The notes under the pieces were generated by a model, which saw nothing but the letters and a program-made list of their open reading frames with translations, was not told the DNA's origin and did no database searches. Shown here in pieces: positions 37,846 through 49,706 of a stretch of 64,000 bases of DNA. Numbering within the stretch: position 1 is the first letter of the stretch; each line of letters starts with the position of its first letter. This stretch comes from Chondrocystis sp. NIES-4102 (GTDB lineage Bacteria; Cyanobacteriota; Cyanobacteriia; Cyanobacteriales; Xenococcaceae), in NCBI GenBank assembly GCA_002368355.1, contig AP018281.1, forward strand, positions 4,154,001 to 4,218,000. Direction: 5' to 3'. The position numbers and the translations under genes were made by a program.

Positions 37846-38313
37846 TCAGTAGTTAACGCGCTCGAATGTAGGGTTTCGCTATAATCTACACCTATAAAAG
37901 GGCGATGCTGTTACTTAAAAATTACTCAATGAGGAAAATAACACCTCTAAAAATAAGAGTAAATTAATATCTCTCTACTATAGAAAAACTAAGTGTTTAA
38001 ATAGACATTATTGCAGTGATTTCTTTAGTAGATCAGGAGATTTATATGAATTATTTAAATGTTGGCTACAAATAGAACGGTTTTTAGGTAGTAAGTAATC
38101 CCATAAGGGGACAATGTAGGTAATAGATTTTTTCAGACTCCCCTTTCCTGACTCCTTATAAATTCGTAGCATTCTTTTTTGTATTTCATATTAGTTAAAT
38201 ATCTCTGCCCAGATAACTGCTTTGAGTAAAAATCTTTGTCCCCATTCAAAGAAAATAAGGATCAATGTTTTAACCACTGTTGCGACTGCTATATTAATTT
38301 TGGCATTAATCAA
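37846..38313. other. Intergenic region after tRNA-Thr
   Basis: Several hundred bases of AT-rich DNA with no supported gene. A stretch around 38235-38265 (CTTTGTCCCCATTC ... ATAAGGAT) resembles the downstream flank of repeat copy A, so it may be a further eroded fragment. Confidence 0.5.
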
Positions 38314-38341
38314 AACAAAAAAATAAGGGCGATCGCCTTAT
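38314..38341 (-). terminator. Intrinsic terminator of glsF, with HIP1 in the loop
   Basis: On the minus strand ATAAGG (from 38341) pairs with CCTTAT around a loop containing CGATCGC, followed by a run of seven T. It lies 50 bases after the glsF stop. The HIP1 octamer GCGATCGC forms the apex of the hairpin. Confidence 0.85.
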
Positions 38342-38390
38342 AATAGCAATCAACCCTTAATTAAATTAAAGCGAACTTATATTTGAAAAA

Positions 38391-41300
38391 TTATACAGAA
38401 GTTAGAGTTTTTGCAGCCTCTGCACTAGCTTCTGCACTTTCCGACTCGGAAGGGGGTACTACTTGCCAAAATTTACTACGATAGTTTTCCCAATCATTTA
38501 AAATGGCTTGACCTTTGGGACTACCTGTTTTGGCTACGTGCTGTTCAATCATTTGTTGAAGTTGTTGTTCCCCTGCAATAGTATTTAAGCGTTGGATCTT
38601 AACAATTTCAGGATTAACTTTACTTGCGAATGTATTATCTTCATCCAGAAAATAACCCAAACCGCCAGTCATTCCAGCACCAACGTTACGCCCTACTTCA
38701 CCTAAGACTACAATCACTCCACCAGTCATATATTCACAACAGTGGTCTCCAGCCCCTTCGATAACAGCTTTTCCTAAAGAATTGCGTACTGCAAATCTCT
38801 CTCCTGCTCTACCATTAGCATAGAGTGAACCACCAGTAGCACCATAAAGGCAAGTGTTACCTAAAATTACATTGGTAGCAAAATCATAAGTGGATTCTTT
38901 AGTGGGGGTAATGACAATTTCGCCTCCGTGCATTCCTTTAGCAACATAATCATTCGCCTCACCTTGAAGATGAAAGTTCATCCCAGGTAAATTAAATGCA
39001 CCAAAACTTTGACCAGCAGCACCATTAAACTTAAGATTTAGTTCCCCTGCAAAACCGCTATTGCCATATTTAACTGCGATCGCTCCAGAGATTCTTGCTC
39101 CAACACTACGATCAGTATTAATAATGGCGATATCTTTAGTAACTTTACCTTGATTGGCGATCGCTTGCATGATTTCTGGATCAGCTAGTATAGTATCATC
39201 CAGTACTTCACCATTGCTATGAACTTCCTGATGCTCTAACCAAGAACGATCTTCAGCTACATTAGGTAAGTTAATTAAGCAGCTTAAATCTAAATCTTGG
39301 GTTTTGGTAATTTGTACCTGACTATTTCGCACCAATAGATCAGCACGTCCAATAATTTCATCTAAAGAACGATAACCCAGTTTAGCCAGTAGAGAACGAA
39401 CTTCTTCGGCTACAAAATAGAAGAAATTGACTACATGATCAGGAATACCTCTAAATCTTTCCCTTAAATGTTGTTGTTGAGTTGCTACCCCCACAGGACA
39501 AGTATTCATATGACATACCCTTGCCATAATACACCCTTCAGCAATCATAGCAATAGAACCAAAGCCATACTCTTGGGCCCCCATTAAAGCTGCCATTATT
39601 ACGTCCCAACCTGTTTTTAACCCGCCATCGGCTCGGAGTAAAACGCGATCGCGTAATTTGTTTTCCAGTAGAACTCGATGAACTTCAGTTAAACCTAATT
39701 CCCAAGGAACTCCTGCGTGTTTAATAGAACTAAGGGGAGATGCTCCAGTCCCTCCATCATGTCCAGAAATCTGAATAACGTCGGAATTGGCTTTAGCAAC
39801 TCCTGCTGCAATTGTCCCAATACCTATTTCTGCTACCAGTTTTACAGATACTTTGGCTTGGGGATTAATTTGATGTAGGTCAAAAATTAACTGAGCTAAA
39901 TCCTCAATAGAATAGATATCGTGATGAGGTGGAGGAGAAATTAAAGTTACCCCAGGTTTAGAACGACGTAAAGAAGCAATGTAGGGACTAACTTTCTTCC
40001 CTGGTAATTGTCCTCCTTCTCCTGGTTTTGCTCCCTGAGCCACTTTGATTTCCAACTGTTTAGCACTCATCAAATACTCTGGAGTAACTCCAAAGCGTCC
40101 TGATGCCACTTGCTTAATCGCTGAACTTGCTGTATCTCCATTTTTTAAGCCGTTGAGATGGGGTAATGTAGCAGACTTGCCAGCTTCATCCACATCATCT
40201 AACACTTTAAAGCGAACAGTATCCTCTCCCCCTTCGCCTGAATTAGATTTACCCCCCAAACGATTCATAGCGATCGCTAAAGTTTCATGAGCTTCTCTAG
40301 ATAAAGATCCTAAAGACATTCCCCCAGTACAAAAACGTTGAACAATATCGCTAATAGATTCAACTTCTTCTAGAGAAATAGAAGGGCGATCGGATTTGAA
40401 ATCTAATAAATCTCGTAAAGCTGTAGCAGGTCTTCCTTGAAGGTATTGTTTATAGACTTCGTAATGATCATATTCTTTTGTTTCCACAGCTTTATGCAAG
40501 GCTTTGGACATTTCAGGAGAATTCATGTGATACTCTCCACCTTTTTTATATTTGACAAACCCGTAGTTTTCTAACTTTTTACTCTGAATTTCAGGAAAAG
40601 CTTTGTGATGAAAAGCAATAACTTCGTGAGCTAGTTCAGTAATAGTTAGACCACCTAAACGAGAGGTTGTGCCAGCAAAAGCCAAATTAATTAAATCCAT
40701 TCCTAAACCCAAAGCCTCAAAAATCTGCGCTCCATGATAGGAAGATAATAAAGATATCCCCATTTTAGAGAGGATTTTTAATAATCCTGCTTCAATTGAA
40801 TTACGGTAATTTATTTGCGCCTGATCCAAAGTCACCGTCTCAATTCGTTCATTTTGCATCAGGTTTTGAGTTTTAGGATCGTTCCACCACTGGCGTACAC
40901 TTTCTAAAGCTAAATAGGGACAAACCGCAGAAGCCCCATAACCAATTAAACAGGCAAAGTGATGCGTACTCCAACATTGAGCCGTGTCTACTATCAATGA
41001 TGCTTTTAAACGTAATCCTTGATTAATTAAATGATGGTGAACCGCTCCCACAGCCAGTAAAGGAGGAATATAACTTGCTTCTGTACCTATACTTTGTGAA
41101 CCTGCACGGTCACTCAAAATGATAATCTCAACTCCAGCTTTTACTGCTTCAGTAGCTGTTTGACATAAACTTGCTACCGCATCTTTTAATCCATCTGGGC
41201 CAGTGGCAATTTTATATAAGGTTGATAATTTTTCTGTCTTAAAGTCAGTACTCTCAATGCTGGCTAATTGTGCATCATTCAAAATTGGAGATTCTAGTTT

Positions 41301-43061
41301 CAATAACCTAGCATCTTCAGGCTTTAAATTAAGGATATTGCCCTTTGCCCCCAACTGCATCGACAGAGACATTACTAAACTTTCCCTCAATGGATCAATT
41401 GCTGGATTAGTTACTTGGGCAAATCTTTGTTTAAAGTAGTCGTAAAGTAGTCTAGGCTTATCTGAAAGCACCGCTAAAGGAATATCATCTCCCATACAGA
41501 AGGTTGGTTCTTTACCAGTAATTGCCATCGACTGGACAATTAACTCTAAATCTTCTGCGGTATAACCAAAGGCAGTTTGTTGTTGTAATAATGCTTCTGA
41601 AGTTAAGAGATTTTCCGCACTAAACTCCTGATTTTCAATGGTACAACGATATTTTTTCACCCACTCGCCATAAGGATTAGCTTGAGCTACACGTTTTTTA
41701 ACTTCCCAATTACGCAATACCTCTTTAGTTTTTAAATCAACTACTATAGTTTGCCCAGGACCCAATCTACCTTTTTCCACTACTTCAGCATCGGGCAAAT
41801 CCACAACACCTGTTTCTGAACCCACAACCACATACCCATCTTTAGTAATGGTATAACGAGCAGGACGTAAACCATTACGGTCTAAAGTTGCTCCTACAGT
41901 TTTTCCATCACTAAACACTAATAATGCTGGTCCATCCCAAGGCTCTTGTTGACCGCTATGATATTCATAAAAATCGACAATTTCAGGATATTCTTGCAAA
42001 GAAGGTTGATTTTTATATGCTTCTGGCACAAGAATCATTGCTGCCTCAGGAATACTGCGTCCAGTCCTGACTAATAACTCCATAACACTGTCTAGGTTAT
42101 AGGAATCACTATTATGATTGTTAACGATTGGTGTTAATCCTTCTATTTCACTTTGAGTCCAACCAGGTAAACAAGTAGATTCAAAGTTAGAAACCAATTC
42201 TTTTTCTCGATTAGACATCCAATTGATGTTGCCTAACAAAGTATTAATTTCACCGTTATGACCTAAAATTCTCATTGGTTGAGCAAAAGGCCATTTAGGC
42301 ATGGTATTGGTACTAAAGCGACGATGATATACAGCAAAAGTACTTTCAAAATTCGGGTCAGTTAAATCCTGATAAAATTCACCCAAGATTACAGACCGCA
42401 CCATACCTTTATATACAATTGTGCGACAGGAGAAAGAACAAATATAAAAATCATCTGATAATTTCTTGCCAACTCGCGATCGCGCTATGTAAAGTTTTCT
42501 TTCAAGCTCGTCTCCTACTAATTGTTCTTCTGAGGTTACAATAATCTGTTTAATATATGGCTGATTTTCTCGTGCTTGTTCTCCTAATACTTCTGGACGA
42601 ACTGGGACTTCACGCCAACCTAATACTTGAAGATTTTCAGCTTTAACTATTTCTTCTACAAATTTTTGACACTCCTGGGCTTGATTTGATTCTTGAGGCA
42701 GAAATACCATTCCCACACCCCAAGTTTCTGGTTGAGGCTGTTTGATATTATTTTGCTCAAACCAATTAGCAAATATTTTTTGTGGCAATGATGTCATTAC
42801 TCCTGCCCCATCTCCCGAATCGCGATCGGCACTACATCCGCCCCGATGTTCCATACATCCTAAAGCCTTTAAAGCCTGCTGAACCAGCTTGTTACTCTCT
42901 CTACCATCTTGATAAGCAATGAATCCTACTCCACAAGCATCTCTCTCTTTTACTAACCAATTTTGTCCCTGAAAAGTATTAGTATCAGACTTTGTTTCTA
43001 ATTCTTGCTCAGTCATTGTTTTATTTATAACTTCTTTTGATTTCATCTCTTGCTTGCTCAT
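38391..43061 (-). CDS. glsF: Ferredoxin-dependent glutamate synthase
   Basis: A 1556-residue large-subunit glutamate synthase, which with glutamine synthetase assimilates ammonium by making two glutamates from glutamine and 2-oxoglutarate. A leader of 42 residues precedes the N-terminal nucleophile Cys43 in [11 protein letters not shown], as in other Fd-GOGATs where a propeptide is removed. The class II glutaminase domain, the central domain, the FMN-binding (beta/alpha)8 synthase domain ([15 protein letters not shown]) and the C-terminal beta-helix (GGEIVITP and GGVIVVLG) are all present. The 3Fe-4S cysteines are in [12 protein letters not shown] (about 1171-1182). The absence of a gltD partner and the cyanobacterial setting argue for ferredoxin as donor. 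Start is uncertain: Met1, Met6 and Met16 are possible. Confidence 0.97.
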   Translation of the reverse strand: MSKQEMKSKEVINKTMTEQELETKSDTNTFQGQNWLVKERDACGVGFIAYQDGRESNKLVQQALKALGCMEHRGGCSADRDSGDGAGVMTSLPQKIFANWFEQNNIKQPQPETWGVGMVFLPQESNQAQECQKFVEEIVKAENLQVLGWREVPVRPEVLGEQARENQPYIKQIIVTSEEQLVGDELERKLYIARSRVGKKLSDDFYICSFSCRTIVYKGMVRSVILGEFYQDLTDPNFESTFAVYHRRFSTNTMPKWPFAQPMRILGHNGEINTLLGNINWMSNREKELVSNFESTCLPGWTQSEIEGLTPIVNNHNSDSYNLDSVMELLVRTGRSIPEAAMILVPEAYKNQPSLQEYPEIVDFYEYHSGQQEPWDGPALLVFSDGKTVGATLDRNGLRPARYTITKDGYVVVGSETGVVDLPDAEVVEKGRLGPGQTIVVDLKTKEVLRNWEVKKRVAQANPYGEWVKKYRCTIENQEFSAENLLTSEALLQQQTAFGYTAEDLELIVQSMAITGKEPTFCMGDDIPLAVLSDKPRLLYDYFKQRFAQVTNPAIDPLRESLVMSLSMQLGAKGNILNLKPEDARLLKLESPILNDAQLASIESTDFKTEKLSTLYKIATGPDGLKDAVASLCQTATEAVKAGVEIIILSDRAGSQSIGTEASYIPPLLAVGAVHHHLINQGLRLKASLIVDTAQCWSTHHFACLIGYGASAVCPYLALESVRQWWNDPKTQNLMQNERIETVTLDQAQINYRNSIEAGLLKILSKMGISLLSSYHGAQIFEALGLGMDLINLAFAGTTSRLGGLTITELAHEVIAFHHKAFPEIQSKKLENYGFVKYKKGGEYHMNSPEMSKALHKAVETKEYDHYEVYKQYLQGRPATALRDLLDFKSDRPSISLEEVESISDIVQRFCTGGMSLGSLSREAHETLAIAMNRLGGKSNSGEGGEDTVRFKVLDDVDEAGKSATLPHLNGLKNGDTASSAIKQVASGRFGVTPEYLMSAKQLEIKVAQGAKPGEGGQLPGKKVSPYIASLRRSKPGVTLISPPPHHDIYSIEDLAQLIFDLHQINPQAKVSVKLVAEIGIGTIAAGVAKANSDVIQISGHDGGTGASPLSSIKHAGVPWELGLTEVHRVLLENKLRDRVLLRADGGLKTGWDVIMAALMGAQEYGFGSIAMIAEGCIMARVCHMNTCPVGVATQQQHLRERFRGIPDHVVNFFYFVAEEVRSLLAKLGYRSLDEIIGRADLLVRNSQVQITKTQDLDLSCLINLPNVAEDRSWLEHQEVHSNGEVLDDTILADPEIMQAIANQGKVTKDIAIINTDRSVGARISGAIAVKYGNSGFAGELNLKFNGAAGQSFGAFNLPGMNFHLQGEANDYVAKGMHGGEIVITPTKESTYDFATNVILGNTCLYGATGGSLYANGRAGERFAVRNSLGKAVIEGAGDHCCEYMTGGVIVVLGEVGRNVGAGMTGGLGYFLDEDNTFASKVNPEIVKIQRLNTIAGEQQLQQMIEQHVAKTGSPKGQAILNDWENYRSKFWQVVPPSESESAEASAEAAKTLTSV

Positions 43062-43816
43062 ACTTGATGTAATAAATTATTTTAGATAACTTTTTAAGGG
43101 TTAATTGCTATTTCAGACTGGTTTTCAAGACTAAAAATACAAACATATATAACAATTTGTGAGAATTATTAACTGGCGTTGCCTAGGCAGCATACCCAGT
43201 CAATACTCTTTATAGATACTTAATCTTAATAATATTTGGCTACACTAAGCAAAGAAACTACCAGATGAGAATGAATTACAGTCCCTCGCTCCTGTCTAAT
43301 TTTATAGAAAACTTCGCAGTGCAGTTTTGGTTATATCTATTTAGGTATCTAACAACTAGTAGATCAACTTATATAGCAGTTCTATTTAAATTGCAACTAT
43401 CTATATAATCTCAGACAACAGCTATTAGAGATTAATCTTAAAATTAATTTATTCTAACTAAGCTCAACCCAATAAAAAGCTTGAAATGATACAGAATTTC
43501 AACTAATATCTTGATCTTTCAACGGACACAAAAACAGCAGTTCGACATATATGTATTAATCAAAGTAAGCATAAGGGCTATGCTTGTTAATTTTTATTGA
43601 ATTTATGCTTTTGCTGTTGTTTAAGAAATTTATATAAAGATTTGGTATAGATACCCTCTTCTTATTTCCTTGGTCTTTAAAATTTAGAAAATTTTTTGCT
43701 ATCTTGTTGGTTAGGTTAATCGTAATATTTTTCATACACATAGTTTAAACTCTTAAACTTACTCTTAACTTAAATTAAGTTCCTATAGATAATTGTTGTC
43801 ATCAAATTACTAAATC
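43062..43816. other. Intergenic region upstream of glsF and the cupin gene
   Basis: About 755 bases between divergent genes. It contains a nested dyad at 43173-43201 and AT-rich DNA. A 47-codon frame at 43265-43408 (plus) and a 61-codon frame at 43556-43741 (minus) have no ribosome binding site or recognisable product and I do not call them. Confidence 0.6.
43173..43201. promoter_or_regulatory. Nested dyad upstream of glsF
   Basis: The perfect 10-base palindrome TGCCTAGGCA (43181-43190) lies inside the inverted arms ACTGG (43173-43177) and CCAGT (43197-43201). It sits about 110-140 bases before the glsF start. A protein-binding site or a leader hairpin is possible. It does not match the NtcA consensus GTA-N8-TAC. 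Confidence 0.4.
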
Positions 43817-44239
43817 ATGTCTCAATTTACCCAAACCAAACAAAATTCAAGCGAGCAAATTGCAATAATCAATTCAAATTCAGCTAAAGGCGATATTGCT
43901 GCAACAGAGATTCGCCCTTGGGGATCTTTTACTACCTTAGAAGAAGGAATGGGGTATAAAATTAAACGTATTGAAGTAAATCCAGGTCATCGTCTTAGTT
44001 TGCAGATGCACCATCATCGCAGCGAACATTGGATTGTAGTTTCAGGTACTGCTAAAGTTCTATGTGGAGAACAAGAAATGATCTTGGGTAGTTACCAATC
44101 AACCTATGTTCCTCAATGTACCCCTCATAGACTAGAAAATCCTGGTGTAATCAAATTAGTCTTAATAGAAGTACAAAATGGAGAATATCTAGGAGAAGAT
44201 GACATTATTCGTTTTAGTGATGATTATGCTCGTCAATAG
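43817..44239 (+). CDS. Cupin, mannose-6-phosphate isomerase type II-like
   Basis: A 140-residue single-cupin protein like the C-terminal isomerase half of bifunctional ManC/ManA-II enzymes. It starts the domain with RPWGSFTTLEEG (about 32) and has the metal-binding block QMHHHRSEHWIVVSG (about 61-75, with three His and one Glu), CTPHRLENPG (about 99) and a tail LGEDDIIRFSDDY typical of the family. The guanylyltransferase half is absent, and the protein is full length for the stand-alone form. It may isomerise mannose-6-phosphate for polysaccharide precursors. This is inferred from family. Confidence 0.9.
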   Translation: MSQFTQTKQNSSEQIAIINSNSAKGDIAATEIRPWGSFTTLEEGMGYKIKRIEVNPGHRLSLQMHHHRSEHWIVVSGTAKVLCGEQEMILGSYQSTYVPQCTPHRLENPGVIKLVLIEVQNGEYLGEDDIIRFSDDYARQ

Positions 44240-44326
44240 AAACTAATATTGAGATCTTGCCAGATTCTGCTGTAGCATATTTAAATATAAATTTAATTAA
44301 TATTTAGAGATAGCTCGAAATTGACC

Positions 44327-44698
44327 ATGCTTGAGATTAGTTCAATTGCACTCCAAGAAATCAAGCGCATTAAGTCAAATAGTAAAATGTCAGACAGTCT
44401 TGTACGGCTCGAAGTTAAGCCTGGAGGCTGTTCTGGCTTTTTTTATAATTTTAAATTGGAAGATATAGAAGCTAAAGACAAGATTACTGATTCTTCTACG
44501 CCATCTCAAGATCAGTTAATAAAGATTGGTAATCTTGAACTAGCAGTTGATCTGCAATCTTGGAAATACATTGAAAATTTAAAAATAGATTATTCAGAAG
44601 ATTTAATGGGTGGGGGTTTCCGTTTTCACAATCGGGATGCTAAAAATGTTTGTGGTTGTGGCATATCTTTTGCTCAAATAGATCCAGATGTTAAATAA
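44327..44698 (+). CDS. IscA/HesB-family iron-sulfur assembly protein
   Basis: A 123-residue A-type carrier protein (IscA/SufA/HesB/ErpA fold) that hands Fe-S clusters or iron to target proteins. The three conserved cysteines are seen: one in KPGGCSGFFYN (about residue 36) and two in the C-terminal CGCGISF (about 111 and 113). The central block is YSEDLMGGGFRFHN. The frame opens two codons earlier with TTG (44321), but ATG at 44327 gives the usual N-terminus. It has a slightly longer acidic loop (DIEAKDKITDSSTPSQDQ) than common IscA. It lies just ahead of the str operon on the same strand. Confidence 0.92.
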   Translation: MLEISSIALQEIKRIKSNSKMSDSLVRLEVKPGGCSGFFYNFKLEDIEAKDKITDSSTPSQDQLIKIGNLELAVDLQSWKYIENLKIDYSEDLMGGGFRFHNRDAKNVCGCGISFAQIDPDVK

Positions 44699-44831
44699 AC
44701 TATATAACAATGTTTTATTTATATTGACGTATAAATTCACTTTGACATACAATTAGAATTTGTCTGCTATTCAGTTAGCTTTTTTTGACATCAAATATAA
44801 GAGGATTTAAAACCACACAAGCTTAAAACCC

Positions 44832-45203
44832 ATGCCCACTATTCAGCAACTCATTCGCAGCGAAAGATCTAAATTAAAGAAGAAAACTAAATCTCCTGCG
44901 CTTAAGGAATGTCCTCAGCGTCGGGGGGTTTGTACTAGAGTTTATACAACAACCCCCAAAAAACCAAATTCAGCCTTAAGAAAAGTAGCTAGGGTAAGAT
45001 TAACATCAGGATTTGAAGTAACAGCTTATATTCCAGGGATTGGACACAATTTGCAAGAGCATTCGGTGGTTCTAATTCGTGGCGGTAGGGTAAAAGACTT
45101 GCCTGGGGTAAGATATCATATAGTTCGAGGAACTTTAGATACCACTGGAGTGAAAGATAGATCTCAAGGACGTTCTAAATACGGTACAAAGCGTCCTAAG
45201 TAA
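44832..45203 (+). CDS. rpsL: 30S ribosomal protein S12
   Basis: A 123-residue S12, part of the decoding centre of the small subunit. It has [20 protein letters not shown] (about 42-61, with the Lys of the streptomycin site) and [13 protein letters not shown] near residue 96. Length and sequence are standard. It is the first gene of the str operon rpsL-rpsG-fusA-tuf-rpsJ. It is separated from rpsG by 292 bases, unusually far for this operon. The upstream 133 bases should carry the operon promoter. Confidence 0.99.
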   Translation: MPTIQQLIRSERSKLKKKTKSPALKECPQRRGVCTRVYTTTPKKPNSALRKVARVRLTSGFEVTAYIPGIGHNLQEHSVVLIRGGRVKDLPGVRYHIVRGTLDTTGVKDRSQGRSKYGTKRPK

Positions 45204-45495
45204 ACATTAGAGTTTATGTTGCCTTTTTTTGATTAAAACTAAGTTTGAGAAACTATATTATGGCGTGATCAAGTCATGCTATATCTTCTAAACTTAATTT
45301 AGTTGTAGTTGAAATAATTACAAGTGGGCAATAATTCTATTTTCACCAACAAACTTTCAAATTTCAGCAAAAATTAATTAAAATTAGTAACTAATTTTGT
45401 TTCCTTGCAGGCTTAAGTAAATTCAGTTGCAGGCACGTTGGGTACTAAGTAAACTCAATTATAGTTCCATATTTTGTAAATTAGGTAATTAGCAA

Positions 45496-45966
45496 ATGTC
45501 TCGTCGTTCAACTAAGAAAAAGCGTCCAGTTCCACCAGATCCAGTCTATAATAGTCGTCTTCTCAGCATGACTATAAGAAGAATTATGCGTAGTGGTAAG
45601 CAGTCGTTAGCATCGCGCATAATTTATGATGCTATGAATATTATTGGCGATCGTACAGGAAATGAGCCTATTGAGGTATTTGAGCAAGCTATTAAAAATT
45701 TAACTCCCTTAGTAGAAGTAAAAGCACGTCGTGTTGGTGGAGCTACTTATCAAGTACCTATGGAAGTAAGACAAGGTAGAGGCACTACATTAGCATTACG
45801 CTGGTTGATCCAATTTGCTCGTGCAAGAGGTGGACGCACAATGTCGGCTAAATTAGCCAGTGAAATTATGGATGCTGCTAATGAGACAGGAGGAGCTATG
45901 AAAAAAAGAGAGGAAACTCACCGCATGGCTGAAGCTAATAAAGCCTTTGCTCATTATCGCTATTAA
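45496..45966 (+). CDS. rpsG: 30S ribosomal protein S7
   Basis: A 156-residue S7, a primary 16S rRNA binding protein that nucleates assembly of the small-subunit head. Recognisable blocks are [20 protein letters not shown] at the N-terminus, [26 protein letters not shown] and the C-terminus [20 protein letters not shown]. It is the second gene of the str operon, and the length is standard. It is followed by a 244-base gap before fusA. Confidence 0.99.
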   Translation: MSRRSTKKKRPVPPDPVYNSRLLSMTIRRIMRSGKQSLASRIIYDAMNIIGDRTGNEPIEVFEQAIKNLTPLVEVKARRVGGATYQVPMEVRQGRGTTLALRWLIQFARARGGRTMSAKLASEIMDAANETGGAMKKREETHRMAEANKAFAHYRY

Positions 45967-46198
45967 TATTAAACTAATTGTTTTATAGGCTTACAGAATA
46001 CTACTTTTCTCTTGGATTGGAAGTGTTTTGTAAATAAGATAATTGAAATTGCATTTTAGCTTTAGATTCTAAGATAATTTAGACTACCGTCTATTTATTA
46101 TCTTTTATATGCTTAATTAAAATAAAATTAGGTATGTAAAAGTATAGAATTATGAACAGTATTAAATAAACATTTAGCGATTTCATCCTGCAAGACGC

Positions 46199-46205
46199 AA
46201 GGAGG
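46199..46205 (+). promoter_or_regulatory. Strong ribosome binding site that fixes the fusA start
   Basis: AAGGAGG at 46199-46205 lies five bases before GTG at 46211. The earlier in-frame GTG at 46205 overlaps the Shine-Dalgarno sequence itself and cannot use it. Confidence 0.85.
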
Positions 46206-46210
46206 TGTTT

Positions 46211-48292
46211 GTGGCACGTACCATCTCACTTGAGCGAGTACGAAATATAGGTATTGCAGCTCACATTGATGCGGGCAAAACAACAACAACAGAACGTATC
46301 CTCTTCTATACTGGTATAGCCTACAAAATGGGAGAAGTGCATGACGGTGCAGCTACTATGGATTGGATGCAGCAGGAGCAGGAAAGAGGAATCACTATTA
46401 CTGCTGCTGCAATAAGTACTAGTTGGAAAGATCATAAAATTAACATTATCGATACTCCAGGACACGTTGATTTCACTATTGAAGTTGAGCGATCTATGCG
46501 GGTTTTAGATGGCGTTATTGCTGTGTTTTGTTCGGTTGGTGGAGTTCAACCTCAATCTGAAACAGTTTGGAGACAAGCAAATAGATACAATGTGCCAAGA
46601 ATTGCCTTTGTCAACAAAATGGATCGCACGGGAGCAAATTTCTTTAAGGTTTACGAACAAATTAAAGATCGTCTCCAAGCAAATGCAGTACCCATTCAAA
46701 TACCTATTGGTAGTGAAACAGAATTTCAAGGCATTATTGATCTTGTCAGAATGAGGGCGATTCTTTATAAAGATGATTTAGGTAAAGAAATAGAAGATGT
46801 AGAAATTCCAGAACAATTACAAGACCAAGCTCAGGAATTTCGTAATAGATTAATAGAATCAATAGCAGAAACAGACGAACAACTTCTGGAAAAATTTCTT
46901 ATGGAAGAGGAATTTAGTGAAGTTGAAATAAAAAAGGCAATCAGACAGGGTACAATTAACGGCTCTATTATGCCCATGCTGTGTGGTTCAGCCTTTAAAA
47001 ACAAAGGTGTTCAAATTCTTTTGGATGCAGTAGTAGATTATTTACCTGCTCCTATTGAAGTTCCTCCAATTACAGGAGAGTTACCAGATGGATCTGCTTC
47101 GGTTAGGCATTCTAGTGATGAAGAGCCATTTGCAGCCCTAGCTTTTAAAATCGCTAGTGATAAGTTTGGGCGATTGACCTTCATTAGAGTATATTCTGGA
47201 ATATTGAGTAAAGGGAGTTATGTATATAATGCTACTAAGCAGAAAAAAGAACGTATTTCTCGTTTAGTGGTTTTAAAATCTAATGATCGTATAGAGGTTG
47301 AGGAACTACGCGCTGGTGATCTTGGTGCAATAGTTGGTTTAAAATTGGCAACGACAGGTGACACTTTATGTGATGAAAAAAACCCAATTATTCTAGAATC
47401 ATTATTTGTGCCTGAGCCAGTGATTTCCGTGGCTGTAGAACCTCAAACTAAAAGTGATGTAGAAAAGCTTGCTAAAGCTCTACAGGCTCTTTCAGATGAA
47501 GATCCAACATTTCGGGTTAGCACCAATCCTGAAACAAATCAAACTGTAATTGCAGGAATGGGCGAGTTACACTTAGAAATCTTGGTAGATCGAATGCTAA
47601 GAGAGTTTAACGTAGAGGCTACGGTAGGGAAGCCACAAGTAGCTTATCGTGAAACAATTCGTAAAAGTAGTACAGGTGAGGGCAAATACATTAAACAAAG
47701 TGGTGGAAAGGGTCAATATGGTCATGCTGTACTAGAAATTGAACCTGGTAAACCAACCAGTGGGTTTGAATTCGTTTCTAAAATTGTAGGTGGAACTATT
47801 CCTAAAGAGTATATTCCTGCTATTGAAGAAGGGGTGAAACAAACTTGCGAATCTGGTATCTTGTCAGGATATCCTTTGATAGATGTCAAAGTAACTTTGA
47901 TTGATGGCTCATACCACGATGTAGACTCTAACGAAATGGCTTTTAAGGTTGCTGGTTCTATGGCTGTTAGGAGTGCGGTATTAAATGCAGCCCCTGTGGT
48001 TTTAGAACCAATGATGAAAGTTGAAGTTGAAGTTCCAGAAGATTTCTTAGGAGATGTGATCGGAGACTTAAACTCACGTCGGGGCAACATTGAAGGAATG
48101 AACTCCGAAGTAGGTATGGCTAAAATAGATGCTCAAGTTCCATTAGCAAAAATGTTTGGCTATGCTACAGATATCCGCTCTAAAACCCAAGGTCGCGGTA
48201 TATTCTCTATGGAGTTCAGTGAATATAGCGAAGTTCCTCGCAATGAGGCAGAGGAAATTATCGCAAAAAATAAAGGTAACACTCAAATTTAA
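46211..48292 (+). CDS. fusA: Elongation factor G
   Basis: A 693-residue translational GTPase that drives tRNA and mRNA translocation. The GTP-binding motifs are [15 protein letters not shown] (about 17-31), DTPGHVD and NKMD. Domains II to V follow with [14 protein letters not shown] and the C-terminal [17 protein letters not shown]. The canonical bacterial N-terminus ([15 protein letters not shown]) comes from GTG at 46211, supported by the AAGGAGG site. The open frame extends two codons earlier. The length fits EF-G1. It sits between rpsG and tuf, and the gap to tuf is only 19 bases. Confidence 0.98.
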   Translation: MARTISLERVRNIGIAAHIDAGKTTTTERILFYTGIAYKMGEVHDGAATMDWMQQEQERGITITAAAISTSWKDHKINIIDTPGHVDFTIEVERSMRVLDGVIAVFCSVGGVQPQSETVWRQANRYNVPRIAFVNKMDRTGANFFKVYEQIKDRLQANAVPIQIPIGSETEFQGIIDLVRMRAILYKDDLGKEIEDVEIPEQLQDQAQEFRNRLIESIAETDEQLLEKFLMEEEFSEVEIKKAIRQGTINGSIMPMLCGSAFKNKGVQILLDAVVDYLPAPIEVPPITGELPDGSASVRHSSDEEPFAALAFKIASDKFGRLTFIRVYSGILSKGSYVYNATKQKKERISRLVVLKSNDRIEVEELRAGDLGAIVGLKLATTGDTLCDEKNPIILESLFVPEPVISVAVEPQTKSDVEKLAKALQALSDEDPTFRVSTNPETNQTVIAGMGELHLEILVDRMLREFNVEATVGKPQVAYRETIRKSSTGEGKYIKQSGGKGQYGHAVLEIEPGKPTSGFEFVSKIVGGTIPKEYIPAIEEGVKQTCESGILSGYPLIDVKVTLIDGSYHDVDSNEMAFKVAGSMAVRSAVLNAAPVVLEPMMKVEVEVPEDFLGDVIGDLNSRRGNIEGMNSEVGMAKIDAQVPLAKMFGYATDIRSKTQGRGIFSMEFSEYSEVPRNEAEEIIAKNKGNTQI

Positions 48293-48311
48293 ATAAGGGA
48301 TAAATAAATTA

Positions 48312-49541
48312 ATGGCACGCGCAAAGTTTGAACGTACTAAAGATCACGCTAATATTGGAACTGTCGGTCACGTAGACCACGGTAAAACTACTTTAACAGC
48401 AGCAATTACTTTGGCTCTTGCAGCATTAGGTACTGCTAAAGCTAGACGATATGAAGATATTGATGCTGCTCCTGAAGAAAAAGCGCGTGGTATCACTATT
48501 AATACTGCCCACGTAGAATATGAAACTGCAAATCGTCATTACGCTCACGTAGATTGTCCAGGACACGCTGACTATGTAAAAAACATGATCACTGGTGCAG
48601 CGCAAATGGATGGCGGTATTTTAGTAGTATCAGCAGCTGATGGCCCAATGCCTCAAACTCGTGAACACATTCTTTTAGCCAAACAAGTTGGTGTTCCTAG
48701 CTTAGTAGTTTTCATGAACAAAGAAGACCAAGTAGATGATGAAGAACTACTTGAATTGGTTGAGTTAGAAATTCGTGAGCTTTTGAGTGAGTACGACTTT
48801 CCTGGAGATGATATTCCTATTGTTTCTGGTTCAGCTTTAAAAGCAGTAGAAGCATTGACTGCTAATCCTACTACTAAAAAAGGTGAAGATAAGTGGGTAG
48901 ATAAAATATATGATTTGATGGATCAAGTCGATTCATATATTCCTACTCCTGAGCGCGAAGTTGATAAGCCATTCTTAATGGCGGTTGAAGACGTGTTCTC
49001 TATTACTGGTCGTGGTACAGTAGCTACTGGTCGTATTGAACGTGGTGAAGTTAAAGTTGGTGAAACTATCGAGATCGTAGGTATTAGAGATACTCGTAGT
49101 ACAACTGTGACTGGCGTGGAAATGTTCCAAAAAACATTGGATAAAGGTATGGCTGGAGACAACGTAGGTGTGTTACTACGTGGTGTTCAAAAGGATGACA
49201 TTGAAAGAGGTATGGTGTTAGCAAAACCAGGTTCAATCACTCCCCATACTGTATTTGAAGGTGAAGTATACGTACTAACTAAAGAAGAAGGTGGTCGTCA
49301 TACTCCTTTTTTCAAAAACTATCGTCCTCAATTCTATGTTCGTACAACAGATGTTACTGGCACAATCAAAGATTACACTGCTGATGATGGTAGTGAAGTA
49401 GAAATGGTAATGCCAGGCGATCGCATTAAAATGAACGTAGAACTAATTAACCCAATTGCTATTGAGCAAGGAATGCGCTTTGCAATTCGCGAAGGTGGAC
49501 GTACTATCGGTGCTGGAGTAGTATCCAAAATCGTTAAATAG
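48312..49541 (+). CDS. tuf: Elongation factor Tu
   Basis: A 409-residue EF-Tu, which delivers aminoacyl-tRNA to the ribosome. GTP-binding motifs are [15 protein letters not shown] (about 18-32), [12 protein letters not shown] and MNKEDQVDD. The ten residues [10 protein letters not shown] near 190 belong to an insertion characteristic of cyanobacterial and plastid EF-Tu, which explains the length of 409 versus 394 in E. coli. Domains II and III are complete. It lies 19 bases after fusA in the same operon. Confidence 0.99.
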   Translation: MARAKFERTKDHANIGTVGHVDHGKTTLTAAITLALAALGTAKARRYEDIDAAPEEKARGITINTAHVEYETANRHYAHVDCPGHADYVKNMITGAAQMDGGILVVSAADGPMPQTREHILLAKQVGVPSLVVFMNKEDQVDDEELLELVELEIRELLSEYDFPGDDIPIVSGSALKAVEALTANPTTKKGEDKWVDKIYDLMDQVDSYIPTPEREVDKPFLMAVEDVFSITGRGTVATGRIERGEVKVGETIEIVGIRDTRSTTVTGVEMFQKTLDKGMAGDNVGVLLRGVQKDDIERGMVLAKPGSITPHTVFEGEVYVLTKEEGGRHTPFFKNYRPQFYVRTTDVTGTIKDYTADDGSEVEMVMPGDRIKMNVELINPIAIEQGMRFAIREGGRTIGAGVVSKIVK

Positions 49542-49706
49542 TACATCAGGTAACTGAGATTAAACGCCAGAAATAGTTTATGGGAGTAGACTTTGCCAGT
49601 CAAACAATCTAACTTGCATCGTCTGCTCTCTTAATTTTTATGAGATAATAAGCTTGAAAATAAAATTTTGAGCAAAACACAATCTGTACCTCGACAATTA
49701 ACCAAC

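Noticed and set aside
43265-43408. 47-codon plus-strand frame starting MRMNYSPSLL
   Set aside because: No ribosome binding site or homology can be seen; it lies in promoter DNA.
43556-43741. 61-codon minus-strand frame in the glsF-cupin gap
   Set aside because: Asn/Lys/Ile-rich product expected from AT-rich DNA, with no family and no ribosome binding site.
46205-46210. Upstream GTG as start of fusA
   Set aside because: It overlaps the Shine-Dalgarno sequence and adds two residues that EF-G proteins do not have.
49668-49706. Thirteen-residue N-terminal extension of S10
   Set aside because: TTG start, no fit to the family length of about 105 residues.
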